A stretch of DNA of 64,000 nt from Gordonibacter massiliensis (ex Traore et al. 2017) (GTDB taxonomy: Bacteria; Actinomycetota; Coriobacteriia; Coriobacteriales; Eggerthellaceae), in the NCBI GenBank assembly GCA_900170005.1, contig LT827128.1:1-64000 (forward strand), in the 5' to 3' direction. Made by a program: the position numbers and the translations under genes. Below the pieces are notes generated by a model. The model had not been told where the DNA came from and made no database searches. It saw only the letters and a program-made list of their open reading frames with translations. Shown here piece by piece: positions 26,558 to 35,261 of the stretch (the stretch's first letter is position 1; each line of letters opens with the position of its first letter).

Positions 26558-29500
26558 ATGTCGAGAAAACTCAAAGTCAAAATCGCCGTCCTCGTCGCGG
26601 TCGCGGCGGTTAGCATGGCCGCCATGGGCGTGCTGCTGGCCACGATGCAGACCGATCTGTCGTTGGACGGCTACACCCAGGAAATGCAACAGGAGGCGGC
26701 CGCGCTCCCCGATTTGCTGGTGGACGCCGACGATGGCGTCAAGCAGAACACGGCCACGTACGACGCCATATTCCAGTCGAAGGCCGAGAGTGTGGCCTAT
26801 ATGGCGAACAACAACACGGGGTTCGAGGCCACGCCGGCCAAGATGGCCGAGTACCAGGACCTTTTGGGCGTCGACAACGTCATGGTGGTCGACCGCGAGG
26901 GGAACCTGATCGCGCAGGCGCGGGACACGCTCGCGAACTTCACCTACGCCCGCTTCAACCAGCTGCGCACGGTGTTCGACGACGGGAAGCCGTCGAAGGC
27001 GGTGGAGATAGAGCTGCCCGACCAAGACTGGCTCATGCGCTACTACGCCGCCCGCATCGACGATTCCACCATGGTGGTGATCGAGCAGAACCCCGCGGAG
27101 CTGCGCGAGCTGACGCAGATCGCGGGTTCCACCGAAAGCGTGCTCAAGAACATCGCCATAGGCCAGCACGGCTATATGTTCGCCGTGTCGGCGCAGGACT
27201 ACCTGGTGGAATACCACCCGAACAGCAACCTGGTGGGTGCCGACGCCATCGACAAGGGGATCGACGCGACCGATTTGGAGAACGGCGCCTTCTCGTGGAT
27301 GACGCTGGACGGCGAGTCGCTGTACTGCCACGTGAGCAAGATCGGCGACACGTACTACATCGGCGCCGTGCCCGAAAGCGACATGGCCGCCACGCGCAAC
27401 ATCACGGTGGGCGTCATCCTGTTCATCTTCTTCGCGGTCATGTGCGTGGTCATCATGTACGGCGTGTTCGTCATGCGCGAGGGCGAGCGCCAGGGGCACG
27501 ATTCCGAGAACTACCGCGAAATAGGGCCGCTGCGCTACAACAAGGTCATCGGCAGGAAGGCCGCCGTGCTGTCGCTCGTGGGCTTTTTGGGCATCCTGCT
27601 GGTGTCGTTCTACATGCAGACGCTGTTCGCGCTCTCGTCGCAGTCGGTCGCCAACAACGAGCGCGCCGACGAGATGGTGGAGACCATCCAGCGCGCGAAC
27701 GACCGCATGGACGACCTGAGCGACCAATACGGCGAGCGCTACCTGAGCAAGTGCCGGGTGGCGGGCTACATCCTCGACCGCAACCCCGCCTTGGCGAACA
27801 GCGACGACTTGAAGAAGCTCGGCGACGTGCTCCAGATCCAGTACCTGTACGTCTATGACGAGACCGGCTTCATGACGGCCACCAGCTCCTCGTACACGAA
27901 CTTCACCCTGAGCGAGAACCCCGACGACCAGTCCTTCGAGTTCCGGAAGCTGCTCCAGGGCGCCGACGCGGTGGTCCAAGAGCCGCGGGCCGACGACATC
28001 ACCGGCGAGCTGCGCCAGTACATCGGCGTGTCGCTGCACGACGCCAAGGGCGACGCGAGCGGCCTCGTGCAGATCAGCGTCCGCCCGACGCGGCTGGAGA
28101 ACCTGCTGTCCACGGTGCGCATCGACAGCGTGCTCGACGGCGTGAAGGCCGGCTCCGACGGGTTCGCCTTCGCGGTGAGCAAGGCTGACGGCACGTTCGC
28201 CTATTTCCCCGACCAACGGCTCGTCGGCAAGGACGCGCTCGAGCACGGCATGACGGAGAACCAGCTGAAAGACGGGTACTGCGACTACGTGACCATCGAC
28301 GGCGTGCAGTACTACGCCTCCTCGGCCGAGACCGACGACTACTACCTTTACATCGCCGGCGCCGAAGGCGAGCTCATGGCCGAGCGCGTGCCCTTGACGC
28401 TTGTCACGGGCGGCGTGGCGCTGGTGTGCCTGGCGGTGATATTCCTGCTGCTGGCGTTCGAGCCCCGGCGCAGCATCACCGTGGCCAAGGCACCCGTCGA
28501 TGCGGATGCCCGCATGTTCGACGTGAAGATGCCGAGCGGCCGCATGGCGAAGACCGAGTCGGCCGCCAGCCGCTGGCTCGACCGCTCGTTCAAGTGGAAC
28601 GAGCGCACGGCCGAGCAGAAGACGGCGGCGGTGGTGAAGTGGCTCGTGGGTATCTCGGTGGTCGTGGTGTTCGTGGCCGTGGTGTTCCAAGACCGCTTCT
28701 TCGGCAGCAACTCCATCTTCTCCTACATCCTGGGCGGGGAGTGGGAACGCGGGCTGAACGTGTTCGCCCTTACCGCGTGCCTCATGTTCGTGTGCGTGGC
28801 CCTCACCGTGGTGGCGGTGGTGCAGAAGCTGCTGAACCTGCTGGCCACCGTGCTGGGCGCCCGCGGCGAGACGGTGTGCCGCCTGCTGGGCAGCTTCATC
28901 AAGTACGCCACCATCATCGGCATGGTGTACTACTGCCTCATGCTGGTGGGCGTGGACACCACCACGCTGTTGGCGTCGGCGGGCATCCTGTCCATCGCCA
29001 TCAGCTTCGGCGCGAAGGAGCTCGTGTCGGACATCTTGAGCGGCCTGTTCATCATCTTCGAGGGCGAGTTCCGCGTGGGCGACATCATCAAGGTGGGCGA
29101 CTGGCGCGGCACCGTGGTGGAGATAGGCGTGCGCACCACGAAGGTGGAGGACGGCTCCCAGAACATCAAGGTCATCCGCAACAGCGACATCAGCAACGTG
29201 ATCAACATGACCAAGGAGACGTCCTACGCGTCGTGCGACGTCGGGATAGAGTACGGCGAGTCGCTCGAGCGCGTGGAGAACATTCTGGCCAAGGAACTGC
29301 CGTTCGTGCGCAAACGCCTGCCGGCCATCATCGACGGCCCGTTCTACAAGGGCGTGGTGTCGCTGGGCGACAACAGTGTGAACATCCGCATCGTGGTGCA
29401 GTGCGCCGAAACGGATCGCATCCAGCTGGAGCGCGACCTGAACCGCGAGATGAAGCTGATCTTCGACAAGTACGATATCAGCATCCCGTACCCGCAGGTG

Positions 29501-29629
29501 GTGCTCAACCAGCCCACCGAGTTCAAGAAGGCCACGGACGCGGAGAAGCGCAGCGCCGACCGGTTCAACGAGGAGCAGAAGGCCGCCGCGAAGGAGCTCG
29601 GCAACGAAGAGGAGGACCAGACGCGGTAG
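26558..29629 (+). CDS. MscS-type channel fused to two extracytoplasmic Cache-like sensor domains
   Basis: The product has 1023 residues. Segment 1 (8-30) leads to extracytoplasmic sensor A (31-280). Two membrane segments (283-305, 335-360) lead to sensor B (361-610), and segment 613-634 returns to the cytoplasm. Three more segments (691-711, 735-757, 776-797) precede the MscS pore helix (801-838, with LLASAGILSIAISFGAKELV) and beta domain (FRVGDIIKVGDWRGTVVEIG). Both sensors contain the Cache-like pattern GFAFAVSKADGTFAYFPD or GYMFAVSAQDYLVEYHP. Ordinary MscS proteins are about 280 residues and sense tension only. This architecture implies ligand modulation. It is probably co-transcribed with the upstream binding lipoprotein. 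Cache assignment is by motif. Confidence 0.88.
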   Translation: MSRKLKVKIAVLVAVAAVSMAAMGVLLATMQTDLSLDGYTQEMQQEAAALPDLLVDADDGVKQNTATYDAIFQSKAESVAYMANNNTGFEATPAKMAEYQDLLGVDNVMVVDREGNLIAQARDTLANFTYARFNQLRTVFDDGKPSKAVEIELPDQDWLMRYYAARIDDSTMVVIEQNPAELRELTQIAGSTESVLKNIAIGQHGYMFAVSAQDYLVEYHPNSNLVGADAIDKGIDATDLENGAFSWMTLDGESLYCHVSKIGDTYYIGAVPESDMAATRNITVGVILFIFFAVMCVVIMYGVFVMREGERQGHDSENYREIGPLRYNKVIGRKAAVLSLVGFLGILLVSFYMQTLFALSSQSVANNERADEMVETIQRANDRMDDLSDQYGERYLSKCRVAGYILDRNPALANSDDLKKLGDVLQIQYLYVYDETGFMTATSSSYTNFTLSENPDDQSFEFRKLLQGADAVVQEPRADDITGELRQYIGVSLHDAKGDASGLVQISVRPTRLENLLSTVRIDSVLDGVKAGSDGFAFAVSKADGTFAYFPDQRLVGKDALEHGMTENQLKDGYCDYVTIDGVQYYASSAETDDYYLYIAGAEGELMAERVPLTLVTGGVALVCLAVIFLLLAFEPRRSITVAKAPVDADARMFDVKMPSGRMAKTESAASRWLDRSFKWNERTAEQKTAAVVKWLVGISVVVVFVAVVFQDRFFGSNSIFSYILGGEWERGLNVFALTACLMFVCVALTVVAVVQKLLNLLATVLGARGETVCRLLGSFIKYATIIGMVYYCLMLVGVDTTTLLASAGILSIAISFGAKELVSDILSGLFIIFEGEFRVGDIIKVGDWRGTVVEIGVRTTKVEDGSQNIKVIRNSDISNVINMTKETSYASCDVGIEYGESLERVENILAKELPFVRKRLPAIIDGPFYKGVVSLGDNSVNIRIVVQCAETDRIQLERDLNREMKLIFDKYDISIPYPQVVLNQPTEFKKATDAEKRSADRFNEEQKAAAKELGNEEEDQTR

Positions 29630-29651
29630 GCCCCTGCGGTCGAAACGCGTT

Positions 29652-29681
29652 GCGAGGCCCGGGCGTTGCCCCGGGCCTCGC
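29652..29681 (+). terminator. Terminator after the MscS fusion gene
   Basis: A perfect 12-bp stem, GCGAGGCCCGGG (29652-29663) with CCCGGGCCTCGC (29670-29681), is followed by TTCGTTGTGG. Confidence 0.8.
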
Positions 29682-29726
29682 TTCGTTGTGGCATAATCAA
29701 GCGGATGCAAGAGAAGGGAATCCCGC

Positions 29727-31514
29727 ATGGCACGAACCGCTGCCGCGTCGACGACGCGTCGCACGCTCCACTACTTCTGGTTGGTCACCCGTAAGCACCT
29801 CGGGCTGTTCGCCGCGCTCATGACCGCGACGTTCCTGTTCGTGGCGCTGCTGTCGTACGGCAATCCCTACGTCATGAGCCTGGTGGTGGACCGGGTGAGC
29901 GCGGGCTCGGTGGCGCCCGACGAGGTGTTCTCGGTGTTCGGGCCGTACATCGCCGCGCTCATCCTCATCAACGTGGCCGGCCAGGCGGCCAGCAAGGTGC
30001 AGGACTACACGATGTACCGGCTGGAGATAGCCGCCTCGTACGACCTGGCCACCATGTCGTTCGACGCGCTGTCGAACCAGTCGATGTCGTTCCACTCCAA
30101 CCGCTTCGGCGGCACGCTCGTGAGCCAAACCACGAAGTTCATGAGCGCCTACCAGCTGCTGCTGGAAACCATCACGTTCCCGTTTCTGCCGGTCATCTGC
30201 TCGGTGGTGTTCACCTGCGCCATCCTCGCGCCGCGCGTGCCGGTGTACGTGGCCATCCTCATGGTGCTGCTGGCGGTGTACGCGGGCGTGTCGTACTACA
30301 TGTACAAGCGCATCCTGCACCTCAACGAGCAGGCGGCGAGCGCGCAGAACCAGTTGTCGGGCGAGCTGTCCGACTCGGTGGCGAACATCCTGGCGGTGAA
30401 GACCTACGGACGCGAGGACTACGAGCGCGGGCTGTTCGACCAGGCGAACCGCGAGGTGGTGGCGCGCGACTCGAAGCGCATGTGGGCGTCGCTCACGCGC
30501 GGCATCGTGACGGCGTGCATCACCATCGCCATCATGAGCGTGGTGGCCGTGTTCATCGCGGGCGGCAACGCGTGGTACGGCATCACGCCCGGCACGCTCG
30601 TGGTGATGTTCACCTACACCTATACGGTGACGAACCAGTTCAACTTCATCAACAACGGCCTGCAGCGCTTCAACCGCGCGTTCGGCGACGCGAGCGGCAT
30701 GACCGTCATCCTGGACGAGCCGCGGCTCGTGGACGATGCGCCCGGCGCGCCCGAGCTCGTGGTGCGCGAGGGCGCCATCGACTTCGAGGACATCGACTTC
30801 TGGTACACCGACGGGGAGGCGCGCACGCAGGTGTTCGACGGCTTCGAGCTGCACATCCCCGGAGGCCAGCGCGTGGGCCTCGTGGGCACGAGCGGCGCGG
30901 GGAAGACCACGCTCACGAAGCTGCTGCTGCGCCTGTCCGACATCCAGGAGGGGCGCATCCTCATCGACGGGCAGAACATCGCCGACACCACGCAGCAGTC
31001 GCTGCGCCGCCAGATAGCCTACGTGCCGCAGGAGGCGCTGCTGTTCCACCGCAGCATCGCCGAGAACATCGCCTACGGTCGTCCCGACGCCACGATGGAG
31101 CAGATCCGCGAGGCGGCGCGCCAGGCGAACGCGCTGGAGTTCATCGAGCGGCTGCCGCAGGGCTTCGACACCGTCACGGGCGAGCGCGGCGTGAAGCTGT
31201 CGGGCGGGCAGCGCCAGCGCATCGCCATCGCGCGGGCGCTTCTGGCCGACTGTCCGGTGCTCGTGCTGGACGAGGCCACGAGCGCGCTCGACTCCGAAAG
31301 CGAGCAGCTGGTGCAGGACGCGCTGGCCACGCTCATGCGCGGGCGCACGTGCATCGTGGTGGCGCACCGCCTGTCCACCGTGGCCAGCCTCGACCGCATC
31401 GTGGTGCTCGACGGCGGCAAGGTGGCCGAGGACGGCCCGCACGCCGAGCTCATCGAGGCCGGCGGCGCCTACGCGAACCTGTGGAGCCGCCAGACCGGCG
31501 CGTACTTGGAGTAA
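29727..31514 (+). CDS. ABC exporter, fused membrane and ATPase domains
   Basis: The product has 595 residues, a half-transporter that would work as a dimer. Six membrane segments occupy about 25-320 (ABC type I fold). The nucleotide-binding domain has Walker A GTSGAGKTT (387-395), LSGGQRQR (491-498), Walker B PVLVLDEATSALD and the H-loop in VVAHRLSTV. AGAAGGGA lies upstream of the ATG. There is no partner half-transporter or peptidase domain, so it is likely a homodimeric multidrug or lipid exporter. The substrate cannot be told. The gene is downstream of the MscS operon but separated by a terminator. Confidence 0.93.
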   Translation: MARTAAASTTRRTLHYFWLVTRKHLGLFAALMTATFLFVALLSYGNPYVMSLVVDRVSAGSVAPDEVFSVFGPYIAALILINVAGQAASKVQDYTMYRLEIAASYDLATMSFDALSNQSMSFHSNRFGGTLVSQTTKFMSAYQLLLETITFPFLPVICSVVFTCAILAPRVPVYVAILMVLLAVYAGVSYYMYKRILHLNEQAASAQNQLSGELSDSVANILAVKTYGREDYERGLFDQANREVVARDSKRMWASLTRGIVTACITIAIMSVVAVFIAGGNAWYGITPGTLVVMFTYTYTVTNQFNFINNGLQRFNRAFGDASGMTVILDEPRLVDDAPGAPELVVREGAIDFEDIDFWYTDGEARTQVFDGFELHIPGGQRVGLVGTSGAGKTTLTKLLLRLSDIQEGRILIDGQNIADTTQQSLRRQIAYVPQEALLFHRSIAENIAYGRPDATMEQIREAARQANALEFIERLPQGFDTVTGERGVKLSGGQRQRIAIARALLADCPVLVLDEATSALDSESEQLVQDALATLMRGRTCIVVAHRLSTVASLDRIVVLDGGKVAEDGPHAELIEAGGAYANLWSRQTGAYLE

Positions 31515-31852
31515 AGGCTTGGCCGGAGGGCGTGTCCTCGCGCTGTCTTTCGAGGAAGCGGTTCCGCGCCGTTCTCCCGTAGGGGCGCTCTCCAGAGCGC
31601 CCGCTCGCGCGGAGCGCGAGAGCGTGGGTTCCGGTTGGTTTTCCGGCTTCGCCGGAACGGGCGCTCTGGAGAGCGCCCCTACGGGGGTTCCCTGTTGTGG
31701 GGGGGGGATCGTTTCCCTTGGGGATTCTGCGCTTCGCGCGGGCAACCCTTCGTCAATGAGCGGCCTACGCTTCGCCTTCGAGCGGTTTGCCGTCGTCGCG
31801 GTGGGCTATCGTCGTCGGACATATAGACGATGGCGAAGCGAAAGGGCCGATC
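31515..31852. other. 338-bp gap holding a dispersed repeat
   Basis: The gap contains the CCGTAGGGGCG repeat at 31576-31686, then a run of nine G (31699-31707), then a likely promoter for the FAD/Rieske gene, with CATATAGAC near 31819-31827. No gene was recognised. Confidence 0.5.
31576..31686. repeat. CCGTAGGGGCG-family repeat, full-length copy
   Basis: The two ends each form a hairpin and are inverted copies of one another. The 5' hairpin GGCGCTC-TCCA-GAGCGCC matches 3' GGCGCTC-TGGA-GAGCGCC. The centre, with GGTTGGTTTTCCGGCTTCGC, is shared with the copy at 39039-39146. Relative to that copy the hairpin arms change in a paired fashion (GCTC/GAGC here, GATC/GATC there), so base pairing is conserved. 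It lies directly downstream of the ABC exporter gene. Confidence 0.85.
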
Positions 31853-33169
31853 ATGACCTCTCTCTGGGCAGCGCGAACCCCGAGGCCCCACTGGGCGGCG
31901 AAAACGCTCGACCGGGACATCGCCGCCGATGTGCTGGTGATAGGCGGCGGCATGGCGGGCATGCTGTGCGCCTACCTGCTGGGCCGGGCCGGATGCTCGT
32001 GCGTGGTGGCAGAGCAAGGGCGCGTAGGGTCGGGCGTCACGCAGAACACGACGGCCAAGGTCACCGCGCAGCACAACCTCGTGTACGACCGGCTCATCAG
32101 GGAGCACGGACCCGAGAACGCGCGTTTGTACTACGAGGCGAACCAAGCCGCCGTGGCGGGCCTGCGGCAGCTGAGCGGCACCTTCCCCTGCGATTTCGAG
32201 GAGAAGACCGCGTACGTGTACGCCGAGGACTCGACGGAGGGCCTGGAGCGGGAGCTCGTCGCGTACGAGCGGCTGGGCATACCGCACCACGTTCTGCCGA
32301 GCGCGCCGGTGCCGATAGCGAACAAGGGGGCGCTCGGGATGGAGCGGCAGGCGCAGTTCAACCCTCTCAAGCTCCTCTACGCGCTCATGTCGGCGGTCGA
32401 CGTGTACGAGAACGTCTTCGTGTCGGACGTATCGGGTTCCACGGCGCACGCGCAGGGCGGTTCCATCACGGCGGACCACATCGTGTTCGCGACCCACTAC
32501 CCCTTGGTCAACATACCGGGGCTCTATTTCATGAAGCTGCATCAGGAGCGCTCGTACGCGATCGCCTTGCAGGGCGTCCCCGCCGTGAACGGCATGTTCA
32601 TCGGCGAAGGCGGCGGCTTCTCGTTCCGCACCTACGAGGACTGCCTGCTGGTGGGCGGCGGAGGCCACCGCACCGGGAACGGCCCGGGGCCGAAGGACGG
32701 CTACCGTGCGATCCGGTCCTTCGCGGACGAGGCGTACCCGGGGCATGTCGAGTGCTGCGCGTGGGCCACGCAGGACTGCATGAGCCTCGACGGCATGCCC
32801 TACGTGGGCGTGCATCGGCGCAAGAACCCCAACTGGTACGTGGTCACCGGGTTCAGCAAATGGGGGATGACCGGGTCGTATGTTGCGGCGAAAGCCATAA
32901 CCGGCCTGATCGTGGAGGGCCGAAGCCCGGTCGAGGAGCTGTTCTCCCCGCAACGCTCCATGCTGAACGGCGAGCTGCTCTCCAACATGGGCACCTCGGC
33001 GGCGAATCTGGTGAAGCCGGGAAAGCGGTGCTCGCACATGGGATGCAGCCTTTCGCGCAACGCCGTCGAGAACTCGTGGGACTGCCCTTGCCATGGCTCG
33101 CGCTTCGATGAGAGCGGCGCCGTGGTCGACGGGCCCGCCACGAAGCCGATCTCGATGGGAAAGCGATAG
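31853..33169 (+). CDS. FAD-dependent oxidoreductase fused to a Rieske [2Fe-2S] domain
   Basis: The product has 438 residues from ATG 31853 with GAAAGGG upstream. Residues 25-370 are a DAO-type FAD domain starting VLVIGGGMAGMLCAYLL (GGGMAG at 31-36). The C-terminal 80 residues are a Rieske domain, with cluster ligands Cys393 and His395 (CSH) and Cys411 and His414 (CPCH). This fusion is known in the family related to glycine or D-amino-acid oxidases. The Rieske part likely passes electrons to or from the flavin. The substrate is unknown, and no dehydrogenase partner lies nearby. Confidence 0.92.
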   Translation: MTSLWAARTPRPHWAAKTLDRDIAADVLVIGGGMAGMLCAYLLGRAGCSCVVAEQGRVGSGVTQNTTAKVTAQHNLVYDRLIREHGPENARLYYEANQAAVAGLRQLSGTFPCDFEEKTAYVYAEDSTEGLERELVAYERLGIPHHVLPSAPVPIANKGALGMERQAQFNPLKLLYALMSAVDVYENVFVSDVSGSTAHAQGGSITADHIVFATHYPLVNIPGLYFMKLHQERSYAIALQGVPAVNGMFIGEGGGFSFRTYEDCLLVGGGGHRTGNGPGPKDGYRAIRSFADEAYPGHVECCAWATQDCMSLDGMPYVGVHRRKNPNWYVVTGFSKWGMTGSYVAAKAITGLIVEGRSPVEELFSPQRSMLNGELLSNMGTSAANLVKPGKRCSHMGCSLSRNAVENSWDCPCHGSRFDESGAVVDGPATKPISMGKR

Positions 33170-33197
33170 GGCTCCCGCGTCTTCGCGTCGAACATGC

Positions 33198-33229
33198 TAT
33201 ACTAAGCGAACAAGTGTGCTGTATTGTTC
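33198..33229 (+). promoter_or_regulatory. Promoter and candidate LexA-like operator for the Y-family polymerase operon
   Basis: TATACT (33198-33203) is a good -10. Just downstream, CGAACAAGTGTGC (33207-33219) resembles the Gram-positive LexA box CGAAC-N4-GTTCG with two mismatches, and GAACAA (33208-33213) pairs with TTGTTC (33224-33229) as an inverted repeat. SOS control would suit a Y-family polymerase. A dispersed repeat lies between this promoter and the gene. Confidence 0.4.
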
Positions 33230-33230
33230 T

Positions 33231-33361
33231 GTCATCCTGAGCGCAGGCGGTGTAGCCGCCGGAGTCGAAGGATCCCGTGCGGCGCCAGCTCGAATAGTCA
33301 CGGCTGGCGCCGCGCGGGATCCTTCGACTACGCGCCTGGCGGCGCTTCGCTCAGGATGACA
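33231..33361. repeat. GTCATCCTGAGCG-family palindromic repeat, intact copy 1
   Basis: The repeat begins GTCATCCTGAGCG and ends with the inverted copy CGCTCAGGATGAC. Inner arms GGATCCCGTGCGGCGCCAG (33269-33287) and CTGGCGCCGCGCGGGATCC (33304-33322) pair almost perfectly, so the whole unit can form one long hairpin. It sits between the polymerase promoter and gene, so it will be part of the mRNA leader. Related copies are at 35088-35215 and 42248-42372. Confidence 0.9.
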
Positions 33362-33400
33362 GGAGGGAGCACTCAGGGAGCGGAAAGGAGGGCTGGCCTC

Positions 33401-34738
33401 ATGGAGCGCACGTACGTGTGCATAGACCTGAAGAGCTTCTACGCGAGCGTCGAGTGCGTCGACCGCGGGTTAGACCCGCTGACGGCGAACCTCGTCGTGG
33501 CCGATCCCGACCGCACCGAGAAGACCATCTGCCTGGCCATCACGCCGTCTATGAAGGCGCTGGGGCTTTCCAGTCGCTGCCGCGTGTTCGAGATCCCCGC
33601 GTGCGTGGAGTACGTCATGGCCCGCCCGCGCATGCAGCGCTACATGGAGGTGTCGGCCGACATCTACTCCGTCTACCTGCGCTACGTGTCGCCCGAGGAC
33701 ATCCACCCCTATTCCATCGACGAATGCTTCATCGACGCGACTCCGTATCTGTCGCTGTACCAGGTGAACGCCAAGGAGTTCGCCGTCATGCTCATGGAGG
33801 CGGTGCTGGCCGAGACGGGCGTGCGCGCCACGGCGGGCATCGGGCCGAACCTGTTTCTGGCGAAGGTGGCGCTCGACATCACGGCGAAGCACGCGGACGA
33901 CCATATCGGTTTCCTCGACCGTGCCGAGTTCGAGCGCACCATCCAAACCCACCGGCCCATCACCGACATTTGGAACATCGGCCCGGGCATCGCGAAGCGC
34001 TTGGCGAAGTACGGCGTGCGCGACCTGCGCGGCGTGTGCGAGATGAGCGAGGCCGTGCTGTACCGCGAGTTCGGCGTGAACGCGGAGTACCTGATCGACC
34101 ACGCCCACGGCGTCGAGCCGTGCACCATCGCCGACATCCACGCCTACGAGCCGAGCGCCCATTCCCTCATGAACGGCCAGGTGCTTCCCTGCGACTACAC
34201 CTACGACGAGGCGAAGGACGTGCTGAAGGAGATGGTGGACCAGCTGGTGCTCGATCTGGTGGACAAGGGCTTGGTGGCCGATTCGATATCGTTGTACGTG
34301 GGGTATGCGAAGGAACGCGGCGCGGACGCGGGCGCGCAGGAGGAGCCCGACGCGTACTTCGACGGCGGACACGGAAGGCGCCCGGCCAGCGGCAGGCGCG
34401 GCGGCCCCCACACCGGCGGCACGCGCCGGCAACCCGACCGCACGAACCTCTACTCCAAGCTCATGCCGCGCTTCCTCGACCTGTTCGAGGAGACTGCGCG
34501 CAAAGGCGTGCCCATACGCCGCATCAACGTGGGCTTCGGCGGCGTGATGCCCGAGGAATTCGCCACGATGGATCTGTTCACGGACGCGGCGGCCGAGGCC
34601 GAGGAGCGCAACCTGCAGAAAGCGGTGCTGGCCGTGAAGGGCAGGTTCGGCAAGAACGCGCTTCTGCGCGGCACGAGCTTGAAGGAGAAGGCCACGGCGC
34701 GCGAGCGCAACGAGCAGATCGGAGGGCACCATGCCTGA
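33401..34738 (+). CDS. Y-family DNA polymerase (UvrX/UmuC-like)
   Basis: The product has 445 residues from ATG 33401, preceded by AAAGGAGGG. It is a translesion polymerase: catalytic Asp9 (CIDLKSFYASVEC) and Asp107-Glu108 (YSIDECFID) are present, then helix-hairpin-helix WNIGPGIAKRLAKYGV and a little-finger domain. An Arg/Gly-rich insertion (about 310-350) interrupts the little finger. Its frame overlaps the start of a YolD-like gene by 8 bp, the same pairing as UvrX-YolD in Firmicutes. It probably bypasses DNA lesions as part of a damage response. Confidence 0.93.
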   Translation: MERTYVCIDLKSFYASVECVDRGLDPLTANLVVADPDRTEKTICLAITPSMKALGLSSRCRVFEIPACVEYVMARPRMQRYMEVSADIYSVYLRYVSPEDIHPYSIDECFIDATPYLSLYQVNAKEFAVMLMEAVLAETGVRATAGIGPNLFLAKVALDITAKHADDHIGFLDRAEFERTIQTHRPITDIWNIGPGIAKRLAKYGVRDLRGVCEMSEAVLYREFGVNAEYLIDHAHGVEPCTIADIHAYEPSAHSLMNGQVLPCDYTYDEAKDVLKEMVDQLVLDLVDKGLVADSISLYVGYAKERGADAGAQEEPDAYFDGGHGRRPASGRRGGPHTGGTRRQPDRTNLYSKLMPRFLDLFEETARKGVPIRRINVGFGGVMPEEFATMDLFTDAAAEAEERNLQKAVLAVKGRFGKNALLRGTSLKEKATARERNEQIGGHHA

Positions 34739-35066
34739 GCGCCGCCCCCGCGCCGACCGCGCGCAGCAGTTCATGCCCTTCGCCGCGCTCAAAGGCTACT
34801 ACGACCTCATCCGCGAACGCGAGCGCACGGTGGAGCCGAGGCGCGAGCTGACCGACGAGCAGGCGCTCGAGCTGTCGCGGAAGCTCTCGCACGTGGAGCG
34901 CCGGAAGATGGCGAGCGTCGTCCACTACGACGGCGAGGCGTACGTCGCCACGCGCGGCCTGGTGACCGACATCGACCTCGCGGGGCGCACCGTCACCGTC
35001 GTCCGCACCCGCATCGCCTTCGACGACATCGCGGAGATCGAGGTAGGTTCCCCGTTGTCGTCCTGA
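34731..35066 (+). CDS. YolD-like protein
   Basis: The product is a 111-residue basic protein, MPERRPRADRAQQFMPFAAL..., with the pattern of the YolD family (about 100 residues, paired with UvrX-like polymerases). The start overlaps the polymerase stop by 8 bp, giving translational coupling. YolD proteins are proposed polymerase accessory factors; molecular function is not established. The gene is followed by a dispersed repeat. Confidence 0.78.
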   Translation: MPERRPRADRAQQFMPFAALKGYYDLIRERERTVEPRRELTDEQALELSRKLSHVERRKMASVVHYDGEAYVATRGLVTDIDLAGRTVTVVRTRIAFDDIAEIEVGSPLSS

Positions 35067-35087
35067 GCGAGCGGAGCACCCCCCCCT

Positions 35088-35215
35088 GTCATCCTGAGCG
35101 AAGCGAACGCAGTGAGCGTAGTCGAAGGATCCCGTGCGGCGCCAGCCGAAAGCGTCACGGCTGTCGCCGCACGGGATCCTTCGACTACGGCCTTCGGCCT
35201 CCGCTCAGGATGGCA
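35088..35215. repeat. GTCATCCTGAGCG-family palindromic repeat, intact copy 2
   Basis: This copy has the same ends and the same inner GGATCCCGTGCGGCGCCAG / CGCCGCACGGGATCC arms as the copy at 33231, with the outer stem altered (GAGCGAAGCGAACGCAGTGAGC). A partial copy, GTCGTCCTGAGCGAGCGG (35057-35074), precedes it, then a run of eight C (35079-35086). It lies between the converging YolD and UvrA-like genes. Confidence 0.88.
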
Positions 35216-35261
35216 ACCGGAGGGGCTCGCTCACTCGGGGTGTCGGTCGGCTTGCTTGGCC

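Noticed and set aside
26486-29764. Minus-strand open frame of 1092 codons opposite the MscS fusion
   Set aside because: Composition is His/Arg/Val-biased and motif-free; it is the complement of a real coding frame.
31699-31707. Run of nine G as a phase-variation tract
   Set aside because: It is intergenic, not within a promoter spacer or reading frame that I can define, and single-genome data cannot show variation.
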